64,000 nt of DNA from Bugula neritina (taxonomy: Eukaryota; Bryozoa; Gymnolaemata; Cheilostomatida; Bugulidae), in contig OZ037770.1 in NCBI GenBank assembly GCA_964035545.1, positions 13,910,642 through 13,974,641 of the forward strand. The letters are read 5' to 3'. The notes under the pieces were generated by a model. That model ran no database searches. It saw nothing but the letters and a program-made list of their open reading frames with translations, and was not told where the DNA came from. The position numbers and the translations under genes are program-made. Of this stretch, positions 25,950-38,539 are shown piece by piece. Numbering within the stretch: position 1 is the stretch's first letter; every line of letters begins with the position of its first letter.

Positions 25950-28900
25950 CTAAGGTTCTGAATATACTGGGTCTTCGTAAACAACTTCAAAGTTTTCCTC
26001 ATCTACGAGTCGATAAATTGACTTCTTAAACCTCATAAAGTTCTTTAGTGCGTTACCCATAACCCTTCTGTAAATCTTCTCTGAAACAACTCTCCCGGGC
26101 TTCTGACGACCACTTTGTTCCATGATTGCGTCAGCGTATTCAAACTGAGTCAAACAGACTATATGGAAATCTTTGGGCCTTAAACCAGGATCTGTGACAT
26201 ACTTCTTATATCTCTCTTCATATTCCTTTTGCATTTCCTAAATTCAAATATATTTGGTTTGGAATAAGGAATGTTATAGAAGAAAAATAGCTTATATAAT
26301 TATGATGAAATGCTTTTGCAAAAGTTAGCTACCATCGCTAGGTCTATGCTCTGAAACATACAGCTACTAATATCTAGATTCTACAATTTGCAATTTTAAA
26401 TTTTTGAATTTGCAAAAAGGTAAACAAAAAACGTTTTAAGAGTATATTACTTAAGTAGGAAAAAGTCTATTGCTGATGATATAAATACCGCACACAGCTT
26501 GTCAGGAATGGTTACAGCTTTGTCAAATTTTGTTAAATCATTAGCTTGTAAGGAATGCTTACCATTAATTTAAATTATTGCTGTTTAAATTAGTAAAAAT
26601 TATTATTATTTAAAAAAACAGTTCTATAAATAAAAAATGAATACCGAAACAAAGAACGCATGAAAGATTAATTCAACAATTATTTATCGAAATGATAAGT
26701 TAGCTTATTGATTTTTGCTAATATGCTCAATTGTGGAAAACTTCGAACCTATATTTCACTGCTAGATAATGTACACTAGAGCCAGCAGCCAAGAGAGCAG
26801 GGATTCCATACTCAAAATACGACAACTTCAAGCAGACGACTCTCTGCTTGATTTTCTATAGTCATTGACCGAGGTTTTTTTAATGCCGAGTCAAACACAC
26901 TTGAATGATTACTCACCTCTTTGCTGACAGCTGGAATTCTCTCAGTTATAAAGGCCGTTGCAAGGTCAGCCTGCATGCTAAACTCTCTGAAAGGCATGCC
27001 GAGTTTGTTAAGTCCAATATAGTAGAGGCTCGGGTGTTGTATGTCCACCATCATTCTGTAGATGTTGGTCACATGATCATCTTTTACAACTGGTCTACAG
27101 TTTTCACTCAGGAAGGAGAAATCATACCTGAAATAAAACATCTTGTCATTAAAATATTGATGAAATGGCTTCTAATGAAGTATATTAATAAAAAAAGTTT
27201 GGCATGAACAAATGAATACTCGAGTATATATTCTTTACAAATTGAAATTACCAACTATTTAGTTGGCAATAGATATACTTAGTTTAGATGTTTCATTTTT
27301 TAATAAAACGTGTAAAATTTTTCAAGCTATTTATATAATGTTATAAGAGGCTTGGTTCTAATGGCAAAGAAAAAAGAAGACAACTTTCCCCATGATCACA
27401 AAAATACATACATGTGTAATGCTCTACAGAAGCGTCAATACATGTGTTAAAAACTGCATTTTAACTGAAGCTGTTTTACATGATGTTTTACATAAGTTGT
27501 AAAAACAAAGAGGTATTGGGCTGAATAAAAACACTGCAAATACTATAATGTTACTTTGTGGCTTACAAAGTCAAACAATTTAGAGAAAAAAGAATTTGCC
27601 AACTTGATATCACCTGTATCCAGTTGCCAGGAGAATGATATCAGCTTGTACAACTCTACCATCAGTAAATATGATGCCATCACCATCTAGTCTAGCCACG
27701 TCTGGAACATACTCCGAGTTTTCTGGTAGAGGTGCTTTGATTCGCTCATCATGGTGACTCAAATATATCTAAATTTTAAGTAAATTATAATACTTTATAC
27801 AATACTATAAACTTTAGATTTGAAAAAATATGTCTCCATTTTTCGTGTTTTTTTGCTTAAAAAACACCATTTTTATAACCGATAAACAAAAAGTATATAC
27901 ATTTAAAAATTTCCGATATAAATCATATGCCCGCGTGCATACATGTGTGTGTGTGTGTGCCCGCGCGTATGTAAAGTAGCAATGCTACCACAATGATGTA
28001 CAACTATGCTTATAAAGCAAAATAAAGTTGACCTTCTTAGCCACGGTTTGAATTTCAGTAAAGATATCAAGACCAGAAAATCCTGCGCCCACCAGTACCA
28101 CCGTCTTTCCAACATAGTATGTAGAGTCCTGAAAATAGCGAGTGTGAATTATATCCCCTGTAAATGTCTTCATGCCTTCAAACTCAGGAATGTGCATCTC
28201 TGTTTCATGTCTATAAAAAGCAATTAATTATATTTATAATCAGGTATAGGTTGTCATCCAGTTGATACTTGGTAACAAATCGAACAACTGCAATATAAGT
28301 AAGAAACTGTAGATGTGTGAAAAAGCAAAAGTCTAGTAGAAAAGTGTGCAAATAGAAAGTGTAAAATTGTAGAAATAAAAATATGCAAGTGCTTAGAAGT
28401 GTAAAAGCTTAAAAATTGATCATGTGATCACATGATCAAGTTTATATACATGCAGAAAAACCCTCAAATATACTTTTACTGAGCTATTCTATATTATTCT
28501 TTCTATGTACTCAACATGGATGCAATTTTTTTAATAGAAGGGATAAAAGTTAAATCTAATCTTCTTTCTATACTTCAGACTACAACATCTAAATACAACT
28601 GCATGTCTACACTAAAATACTAGCATACTAACATACTTTAGTGTACAGCTTAGCCTAGGGCCACACTGTGCGTATTTTCGCATGCGAACATTTAAACCAC
28701 AAGTAGCAAAGGTGTCCACTGTATGCGTTGGGAAAACATTCGCACTTGTCGCTCAGCATTCTGAACGCAAGTGCGAATCGTCTCTGTCGTCATCACCTAA
28801 TTGGCTGGTAGTTATTTAGCGAGCCCAATTCTTTTATTTCAGTGCTATATTCCAGTAAATTGCGTTTTATTAAAAGCGAGTGCGATTTACAAATGAAAGC

Positions 28901-31278
28901 TTTATTTATCCTGCATCACTGACGCTACAGTGGACACCTTTGTTACCTGTGGTTTCAATTTTTGAATGCGAAAATACGAACAGTGTGGCCCTAGGCTTAG
29001 ACAGTTTCACAATCCTAGATGTTGACTTTCATTTTCCGCATATGTTGTTTCAATCTGATCTAGTGCCAATAAAAATGAGCCTATATGATATCATGACGGC
29101 TTTTGCCTTGAAGTGTAACTATAGCTGATGGAATTTTCCATATTATACTTCAATTTAATAATCTGAACAAGCAGAGGGCTTGCTCTTAATATTGTAATCT
29201 AAACACTAAATAGTCATTACACAATGCATTCAAATAAAATCAGTTAAACTATAATATATATAATCGATAAAGGTTGTGGAAATTTCACTCAAATACCAAA
29301 ACTTTTAACTGAATATGGTAATACACAGATAAAATACTTTAACTATATACCCAGTTGCTACTAGGACAGCATCACATTTCTTGTTAGTAACAGCTCCAGT
29401 TTCTTCATTTCTCACCATCACATTCCATTTCTCTACTCCGTTTACAGATGATAGTATGTCTACATTCAGTACTGTGTGACGGAACTGAAATAAAGTATAA
29501 ATAGATGTGTTTAGCTTCTTATACAGTGTGGAATGCGTAGATGAAATATAGTGTTCTGTTACACTAGAACATGAATTTCATACTTAAAACCTGAAATGCT
29601 TCATTGTCATAATTAATCATAATTATCAAGTTGACACATAGGCAATAAATATTGTATGCATTACTACTTTATACCCAGTTTCACTGTCTGCTATAGTAGT
29701 TGAAACTCATGGCTTGACCTAGTTTTAAAGTTTAGGTTCAAATCAGCATCCAAGAAAAAGTGACTGACATTAATTTAAATATCTACAAAGAAGTTTAGAT
29801 TCAGATTTGAAATCCTCAGAGAAATAATGGAGAAGTCTTATATTATTTAGATGTGATAAACAGGAGTATAATTTTCAGTTATGAGTTGCAGCAATAAATA
29901 TTCTACAGCACAACTGCCTTTTATTGGTTCTCAAATTAAGATTTATACATTTAGGTGTTTTAACAGAGAAACTTTAATAGCTGGAGTTCTTAATTCTCCT
30001 TGTAAATTCTAACTCTTATGAGAACGTAATCTCTCTGGCTAGACATTGCATAACTTCTCCATAACTGCAATTATCTCTACAGATAGTACTGTCTTTACCT
30101 TGATGAACTGCTTAAGTTGGAAGTGACTAGCAAAATTCTTTAGGTAGTCCAACATCATACTTTGAGGAATAAAAGACTCTCTGATGTCTGAGGGAAGAGG
30201 AAAATCTGGGTGCCCTACCATCTCCTTCGTATTGTTAGCCCTGGCAGAGTAGTAAGTAATTCTCATAATAATTGTGTTTGTATAGTATATATACAAGGTG
30301 ACGCAAATTATGTAACAGTAGCCATGCTTAAATTTTGTTTAAATTTTATAGGTTTGTTAAGTCAGGTTATCATTTGAAATCCGCAAGTGTCAGGATGCAA
30401 TGCATTTTGGGTTTACTAAACCAGAATTCTCTCAGTTGAAACATAATTATTTTATAAGAAGTGATATATAAACATCTTTTCTGGCATAATCTAGCACTAT
30501 TTAAAGAGTTTACGATTTGGAGGACATCTTTAAATTCAATTACCACTATAAACCAGCCAATCAGGTGCAAGAGACTGTTCTATAAAATACACTCATTTGT
30601 GGTTTGTAAAATGCAAATGACAGTCTTGCACCAATAAACATATTATAATATATTTAATTGACAGGGACATAATTATTGCAGCAATATTATTGCAATTAAC
30701 TCAATTTTTTGCATTAGATAGTCTCACAATACATGTCATTGACCTTGATGGTTTGTCAAATCGGCTAGACATGTATTTAGAGAGCTGATTCATTATTTAA
30801 CTGTGTTTTTCCTGTATTTTACAATGCTTATAAAGTTATTGTATTAGTTTAGTTACATAAGCTATTATACTTATGTCCAGTTGAAGTACTGGAATGTAAC
30901 TAACTTTTATGAGTTATATGAAATTAGAATTAGTTTTGCTTAAATTAAAAAACCAAGTCATTGTGGTAACATAGGGAGTAAAATCAACCAAAACTACTTT
31001 ACATAAAAAAACAACCTACTAAAATACAGAAGCTTTGCACAGTAGCATACAATATACAAGGCTCCAACAAGATGCTAACCTAATCAAAATTGATAACATG
31101 TTTACCTCAATGAATCAAACATAGGTGTATGTTTGTAAGGATCTCTATTCACCCAGATACCTCCAACTCTGTCACTAATCTCGTAGGCTGTGATGTTTAA
31201 CTCATCCTTGTACTCACTGAGTGACTTTATAGTGGCCAGGCCAGCTGGTCCGGCTCCGATTACTACTACTTCTTTCAT
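25950..31278 (-). CDS. Flavin-containing monooxygenase FMO-B, 7 exons, 426 aa
   Basis: Second tandem FMO. Exons in transcript order: 31106-31278, 30099-30240, 29351-29484, 28033-28210, 27614-27768, 26917-27127, 25950-26237; lengths and phases identical to FMO-A. It carries the FAD motif GAGPAG (8-13), the canonical FMO signature FTGDIIHTRYF (166-176), the NADPH motif GAGFSG (191-196) and LATGY. I chose the ATG at 31278 because all three paralogues start at the same MKEVVV. Here the frame stays open for 48 codons further upstream to another ATG, probably 5' UTR. The donor after exon 4 reads GTCAAC, weaker than GTAGAA in FMO-A and GTAAGG in FMO-C. Exon 3 is nearly identical to that of FMO-C. 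Intron 3 contains a 342-bp inverted-repeat element. Confidence 0.92.
28654..28995. mobile_element. MITE-like element with long terminal inverted repeats
   Basis: 342-bp element in FMO-B intron 3. The left end CCTAGGGCCACACTGT and about 65 further bases are matched, inverted, at the right end (ACAGTGTGGCCCTAGG), with a few mismatches. Internal motifs such as GGTGTCCACTGTA also recur inverted. CTTAG occurs directly outside both ends (28649-28653 and 28996-29000), a possible 5-bp target duplication. GC content is above that of the surrounding intron. It encodes nothing; superfamily not assigned. Confidence 0.8.
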
Positions 31279-32816
31279 GGTCCAAACTTGAAGGAAGAGT
31301 GCAATACTGTGTAACGAACGCACAAGTTGTCTACTACTACTCACTGATGGTAAATGTTTAGGTTTGTAATCTAGCAACTTGTTTATTATAGGAGTGTATG
31401 CATATCGAATATAATCAGTCAACTGAGACGATTTTTATGGGCTCAAATTAGTCACGCATGACTTCACTGATGATTGGCAGATGCTTTAAAAAGCAAGAAT
31501 GTTGTCGAGTGTCGAAATAATACGCTTGCATAGCTGAATTCACTAGTTTCGGTTTCTTTTTATGTTTATCAGACAACATTTCATGGAACACATATTGTTA
31601 GCTGTGTGTGTGCTGCGCTTTACTGAAGTCTAAACTCTAAACCATCTTCCATCCTACTATATGCTTCAATACTAATGTTTCGTGCCCATCCATAGCCTAA
31701 AATATGACTTTGGCTATTTATTATAACTTCATATAGTATCATGACAAATTGATTAATCAAATGCACGTGAAGTATCAATGCCAATGACTGACCCGTTGAA
31801 ACAGATGAGGGGAAATCATTCTAACAGCTTTTTTCTAACTTTAGCCAGTTTTATTGGCTTATTCAAGACCATAACGTTGTAAATTACTTAATATTTTGGT
31901 TGCAAAATTCACATAGCTCAAAACACACATTTTAAAATCCAAGTAAAATTCATTTACATAGATGCCCTTCTAGAGTTGGCGTAACACTGACACATATTCA
32001 AGAAAATTTATTGTAATAAATAATTAACAGAAAAACTATTATTTTAAATAGCAAAAGAATAGAACAAGGTACAGAGCTATAGTGCAACCAAATATCAAAA
32101 ATTTATATAAAAGTTGAAAATAATACTTTGGCAACAACTAGTAGTTACAAAATAAAGCGAATAAAAAATTATTTCCAGTTTTGAGGATTATATTATGTAT
32201 GTAATATATACTAATAATGCTAAAACTATTGTCTTACAAATATAAACTAAAGTAACAACTTCATTGTTAGACATTTTAAACCCGAGAAATTTTCTTTACA
32301 AAATAAAAAAGCTGACATCAAAACAGAAAAAAGTTAGTATTGGTATTTTTGACACAGGCACTCCGATAGATGCAAAAATTATTACTCAATACTTATAAGC
32401 TAAAATAATTCTAAATGTCTTTGCCTAAACATTCAAGGGAAAATTATAGCTTTAGTTAGGCTACATGTTACTTATGGCTAAGCATACTTAGAAATATTAG
32501 CAGCTATTCCTAACAGTCCTACACAAAATTTATTTTCCTGGGACAAATGTGTTTCACTATAAGTAGCATTTTGTTATAACAAACATCAACATAACTACCA
32601 CTACTTCCTTTTCGGTCATTATTTTACAGTCACTCAGTTTCACTTTGACAAGTTTTTTAGCTCAGCGATAACTCATATAAGGTTTTATAGTGTTATATAT
32701 TAATATAATTATTTTGCGTTTTAGTATAATAGTTATAATAGTTAAAACATGTACCAGCATAAAGCATTGCCTTTACAAGTAGTTGTATATCTAAATTCAA
32801 AGGTCTATACTTTAAA
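31279..32816. other. Intergenic region between FMO-C 3' end and FMO-B start
   Basis: About 1.5 kb, similar in size to the FMO-A/FMO-B spacer. It is AT-rich with no exon recognised, and should contain the FMO-B promoter. Confidence 0.45.
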
Positions 32817-35800
32817 CTATTTCGAAAATATTTCATCTTCATAAATGACTTTGTAGTTTTCTTCATCAACAATTTTATAGATAGAGGTTTTAAATTTATA
32901 AAAACATTTCAATGCATTGCCGAAAGTTCGTTGATGAATCGCTTCAGTAACCTTTGACCTGGGTAGCTGCTTGCCACTTTGCTGCATCATTGTGTCCATG
33001 TAGTCAGCGCCACACGACAGGTGGAAGTATTTGGGCCTCCGACCGAGATCTGTTACACATTCTTTAAATTTCTCTTCGTACTCTCGCTGCATTTCCTACA
33101 AAAAATTTTAAAAAAATTCATTTTCTTGAAAAACATCTTTTACTTTTTGGCTAAAAACGCTTTTGATTAAAATAAAAAATTGATTTAAATAAAAAAGTTT
33201 TATAAGCTAGACCCTGGAAAATTCAAAATAAAACACTTTTTAACAACTAATTTGGATGGCACAAACTTTTCAAAAATTGAATACTATCAGTTTTATAGTG
33301 AAACAGATGCTCAGCCAAAGGTACTTCAGCAAATGCATGACTCATGCATGCAGAAAATCTACTATAGAACAAAATATACGTTTTAGCATACTACATTTAA
33401 GTTTGAAATATTAAATACTACATGTTAAATGTAATGTGTTGTAAAAACCTCTGTCCCACCAGGATTCTAAACTCAGACTTCTAACTTGCAAACTAGCTAC
33501 TGTTACACTATAGGGGAACAACAACACCACATGTGTCAAGAAGTCTTTCAACTATTGCATGATAAAGTTTGTAGAATTTGCATTCTCAATGATACTTCCA
33601 AACTCTTCTAAATTAGCATACCTCACGGCAGACTGATGGGATTTTTTCTGCAATAAGGGCTGCTGCCAAATCCGCTTGAACGCAGAACCTTCTAAATATT
33701 CGCCCAAACTTGTTAAGTCCAATATAGTAGAGACTCGGGTGTTCTATATCCACCATCATTCTGTAGATGTTGGTCACATGATCATCTTTTACAACTGGTC
33801 TACAGTTCTCACTCAGGAAGGAAAAATCATATCTGAAACAAAATATATTACCACTGTGTACATGCTATCCTGAAAACTATAATTTGTCTTTATTATAAGC
33901 TTTTCCAATATTCAACATTTTGACAAGCTTTGACTGTTTGTAGCAAAATAGCTTTATTTGAGTTCTTATGCTATGGTGAGGTTGGTATGTGTTTTAAAAT
34001 GTTCAACTTTCCCAATAATCACTTAGTGTTTATACTAAAGCTAAGGGGATTATTGCAGGAAAATCCTATATAAACAATCAGTATTATATTCACAGAGACA
34101 ATCACGTAGTGGTTAGAATGAAATAATTGAAGACATGTATGCAGGTAATACAATACCAATTAACTCCTATATAAACGTCTAAATTGCATTTAAATTGTCA
34201 CTAAAATTATACTGCTGCACATTAATAAAACTCATGTTTATAGTCAGTTTATAGTCACTATCCCTGTGAGAAAAGCCCTGCTGGAAGGGATTTTGTTGAA
34301 TCGGGCTAAGGACTTATTCAGATGGGACACCTGAGCAATTATAACTGGATGCTCTTCCTAACACCACCGCTGGCCTTTGTCAGGGTGCTTACTAAGCAAA
34401 TGCTCTGACAGTCTAACCCCTAGGGCCTAGACCATGGCTTCTCTCTTCCTACGCATTAATATTATTAAATAAACAAAATTAGATGGCTCTGTTTTAGTGA
34501 GTCTGAAATATTATAACATTATAACCTGTATCCAGTTGCCAGGAGAACAATATCAGCTTGTACAACTCTACCATCAGTAAATATGATGTCATCACCATCT
34601 AGTCTAGCCACGTCTGGAACATATTCAGAGTTTCCTGGTAAAGGAACTTTGATGTTCTCATTGTGATGACTCAAATATATCTGTAAATAATATCAAAACT
34701 ATAATAAAACACTTAAACATTCAAGTAAACGAACAAGAATATCTTATTTTGATTAAAACAATTGTAAATAATAGTTTATACCTTACCTTTTTAGCGACAG
34801 AATGAATTTCAGTAAATATATCTAGACCAGAAAATCCAGCACCCACCAACACTACTGTCTTCCCAACATAGTGTGATGAGTTTTGAAAATAGCGACTGTG
34901 AATTATCTCCCCTGTAAACGTCTGCATGCCGGCTAAATCGGGAATATACATCTTTGATTCATGTCTAAAATTGTAGTTGTTTACAAATGTAAGAAAATTG
35001 TGATGAAAAACTAGGATTACCATGTTTCTCAGCGATTGAGCAATATGTCAATATTTTATCTCCTAAATGAGAGAATTAAATTGCTTACACAATTTTTGTC
35101 TCTTATTTGAAATTATGTGTGTGCGTGTGTGTGCTCATGATGAGCGTGTGCGTGCGTGTATATATATAATACTACATTATATAATTAACTATATACCCAG
35201 TTGCTACTAGAACAGCATCACATTTCTTGTTAGTAACAGCTCCAGTTTCTTCATTTCTCACCATCACATTCCATTTCTCTACTCCGTTTACAGATGATAG
35301 TATGTCTACATTCAGTACTGTGTGACGGAACTAAAATAGAGTATCCCAGTATATGTACGAACAATACAGTCTTTGAAAAGTATTTATTTCTGTACCATTT
35401 CAATACACACCTGGATATAATCATATAGGTTAAAGTGTTTAGTGTAACTTTCTATGTAGTCCAGGATCATATTCTGGGGTAGAAACGACTCTTTTATGTC
35501 CTCAGGGAAAGGAAACTCCGGGTATGCCAAAATCTCCTTCGGAAGATTAGCTCTATTATTATAGGCAGATGTGTAATATATATAATATATATCATAGTAG
35601 AAGATTAGCTCTATTAGTGTAGGCAGATGTGTAATATATATAATATATATCATAGTAGAGGATTAGCTCTATTAGTGTAGGCAGATGTGTAATATATATA
35701 ATATATATCATAATAGTTGATTAGGTATATATTAGTATAAGCACATATACAATATATATGCAGTAATATATATTATAAGATTTGACTTCTTACAATGTAA

Positions 35801-36627
35801 AAAACTTATACATATATATATATATATTGATTCATTTTCATTGTTGTAAATGAAAATATGAGTATATTCTCTCCAGTCCAGCTACTCAGTTGAGTTACGT
35901 AACAGATACATGTATGTTCAGAAATTAATTGTAAAGTGGTTATGATAGAAAGTGTAGTACCTTATATTTAATATAGCAATAGTAATATAACATATTGTGT
36001 AGTTACTGAAGTACAAAGATTTTACTAATGAATCGCTACAGTATATAATCCAAATAGGTCTATCTCTGAGCACGAAAAGACAAATCCTAGTAACAATAAA
36101 AGCATGGGAATCCATATAGAAATAAGATAAAAGTATTATAATAAGCAGGTGGTATCAAACTGCATACTTAAATGTCGTAACATCTTTGATTATAAATATT
36201 CTTGAAATTCTGTAATATGTTAATGTTAGAAATTAAACTTTTCAAACTAGTTGCTGCATGTTAGGAAAAAAAATCTTCATATAACATCTTCTATATAACG
36301 AAACATAATGTCTTTAGACCATGAAATTCAATATTTTAATTTATGCTACGGACTGTAAAGACTAGTCAACTGAACTAGTTGTCAAAGCAGGTTATAATTT
36401 CATTATCAATAACACCATGACAGTATACATGCAATACTAACATTAAAACCTTACTTCAAACTGTCGTACATAGGTGTCTGTCTGTATGAATCTCTGTTCA
36501 CCCAGATACCTCCAACTTTGTTACTAATCTCGTAGGCTGTGATATTTAACTCATCTTTGTACTCACTGAGCGACCTTATAGAGGCCAGGCCAGCTGGTCC
36601 GGCCCCAATTACTACTACTTCTTTCAT
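32817..36627 (-). CDS. Flavin-containing monooxygenase FMO-C, 7 exons, 423 aa
   Basis: Third tandem FMO and the most compact. Exons in transcript order: 36455-36627, 35411-35552, 35197-35330, 34787-34964, 34526-34680, 33622-33832, 32817-33095 (last exon 279 nt instead of 288). It carries GAGPAG, the FMO signature FTGEIIHSRYF, GAGFSG and LATGY. The C-terminal third is strongly diverged from FMO-A and -B: after GLNK in exon 6 it reads FGRIFRRFCVQADLAAALIA, and exon 7 differs at many sites. In contrast the first half of exon 6 and all of exon 3 are almost identical to paralogues at the DNA level. A 58-bp tandem array begins inside exon 2 and crosses its splice acceptor. Substrate preference may differ from the other copies (inference). 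Confidence 0.92.
33449..33520 (-). mobile_element. tRNA-derived SINE relic
   Basis: Read on the minus strand it starts GTTCCCCTATAGTGTAACAG and contains the TTTGCAAGTTAGAAGTCTGAG stretch seen in the SINE copy at 62471-62550. It carries an A-box-like segment (TAGTGTAA) and a degenerate B-box region. It lies in FMO-C intron 6. Confidence 0.5.
34258..34425. mobile_element. Dispersed SINE-like repeat, copy 1
   Basis: Contains ACTATCCCTGTGAGAAAAG, then GGACTTATTCAGATGGGACA, then GAGCAATTATAACTGGATGC. The same blocks recur, in the same order on the opposite strand, at 41425-41528. It lies in FMO-C intron 5. The GGAAGAGCATCCAGTTATAA block on the minus strand is reminiscent of core segments found in animal SINEs; family not verified. 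Confidence 0.65.
35545..35775. repeat. 58-bp tandem array across FMO-C exon 2 acceptor
   Basis: GATTAG anchors recur at 35545, 35603, 35661 and 35719, exactly 58 bp apart. Each unit holds GATTAGCTCTATTA, then TAGGCAGATGTGTAATATA and an AT-rich tail. The first anchor lies inside exon 2 of FMO-C (exon upper boundary 35552). The acceptor AG and its upstream sequence are therefore repeated in the intron; the fourth unit is degraded. Confidence 0.92.
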
Positions 36628-36964
36628 GGTCTAAGTTGAACAGATATGGCTGAAAATGTTAATGTGAATACAACTGTCTAAGTTGGTAAGTGTAGTTAGT
36701 AAATGACAAGTAATTGCGATTTTTATAGGATGAGTTTTGAAAAACTGAATGCAATGGCACTGATGAAGTTTAGTAAAATGTGCTTTCAGGTTATTGTTTT
36801 ATACACCTTGAAAGGAATGAAGACAATTATGGCAATGTACATGGTCCATTATGGTTATAGGAATTTGCTCCAAAAACTAAGAAGGCTCATCACAGTTTTC
36901 CTGATATTTTGTTAAAAATATCATATGAATAATGAAGGCCAAGTTGAGCTTACTAATAACTCCA

Positions 36965-37107
36965 GAGATGACCAGATGCAGCACAAACCTCGGGGTCACT
37001 GAGTGCAGTATTTGCGTACACATCGTATTTTATGGTCTTAGCTTGAAAGCCAAAATTGAGGAATTCCTCAACTAATGCACTCCGAATCGTGCTGCATCAA
37101 GCGATTT
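36965..37107. repeat. Short inverted-repeat (MITE-like) element, copy 1
   Basis: The left end near GATGCAGCACAAACC and the right end near GTGCTGCATCAAGCG are imperfect inverted repeats. The right end CACTCCG...GTGCTGCATCAAGCGATT resembles that of the element at 37529-37634 (CACTCCG...GTGCTGCTTCAAGCGATT), suggesting one family. Confidence 0.5.
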
Positions 37108-37528
37108 CCATTACATTTACTATATATTTATTTTAAAATACCAAGTTTAATAGTAAATTACTATTTTGCTATTGCCATAAATGACAAATTCATTATCTTT
37201 AAAGCTAGTGGTATTAATAACTAGGTAATACTCAAATTGGCTATATTCATATTATTTATAATATGGATATCATGATCATTATGATTATGATTATGATATC
37301 AGTGCGAGTGTCGATATTTAAAGTAAGCTCAAGCCTCAAGTAGTGTAACTACTAACTAATATTACTATTTAGAGTAATTGGATTAGTGTTATTCTTAGTA
37401 GTATCGTTAATAGCAACATTAGGTGTAATGGTAATATCAATATGACAATATAAAAGTGAATATCAATACCAACATGAATATCATTTTGATACTTACCGCA
37501 TCGATAACAACGGCTATTTTATGGATTG

Positions 37529-37634
37529 CTAGATACAACACAAAGTTTGGGAGGCTATTGAAAGCAGTTTCCGTACACGTATTGTCTAACTGCGAACCAC
37601 AGCACTCCGTGGTCGCAAACTTTGTGCTGCTTCA
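37529..37634. repeat. Short inverted-repeat (MITE-like) element, copy 2
   Basis: Left AACACAAAGTTTGGGAG and right CGCAAACTTTGTGCTG form an imperfect inverted repeat about 100 bp apart. The right end is shared with the preceding element. Confidence 0.5.
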
Positions 37635-38384
37635 AGCGATTCTGACAAGAAAAACATAAAGTCAAATATCAATATGGCAATAATTATGACTATAAATATG
37701 AACTCCTATGATGATAGCTATACTAGGACTTTGTTTGACATTTAACTTCTTTTTTGGTGTTGGCTATCTTCGCTTGCTACGTTAGTTCATGAATCAATAA
37801 TAAATAACATTATTATGATTAATAAATGTTGTATCTGAGCTTTAAACTTGATAACATTGAGTTGTCTTTCCTTGCACAGGGAGCACAACTGCAGTTTGTG
37901 TAAGTCTAGCTACAGTAATAAATAATAATATACACGTGCATGTACGTATAGAGGAGGTGTAATCCTTATATATAATATAGAAGGTGTGGCTTTCATGTTG
38001 GCTATATGAATAATATAACACATACATACAATACATAGCTGTGTGCTTTTGAACAGTGGAATAGAGTGTGTATTGAGAGAGATTGCATTAAAAATTATTA
38101 ACTGAATATTGTTGTCGGCTGAAATAATTTAGGAACCATGGCCATGAAGTATACATTATAATGAATAAATTGCTCTTTATTAGTTTATAGATTATTCAAT
38201 TCATAATTTTAAATCTGAAACACTTTGCACAGAAGACTAGATTATCAGGATGGCAATCAGGTAGCAATATCCATGAGTACTGGAATAACACTTGCCTTGA
38301 ATAATGAAGTTTGCGTTACAAACCATTTAAGTGCAATAGTGCAGAAATTTTAATAGCCTATGTTCTATAAGCTTTAAGTCTCTT

Positions 38385-38539
<155 letters not shown>

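Noticed and set aside
31279-31422. 48-residue N-terminal extension of FMO-B
   Set aside because: The frame is open, but FMO-A and FMO-C have no equivalent. All three share a conserved start directly before the FAD-binding motif, so this is most likely 5' UTR.
36703-36915. 70-residue plus-strand open frame upstream of FMO-C
   Set aside because: Composition matches intergenic DNA and there are no splice sites or recognisable motifs. It lies in the presumed promoter region.
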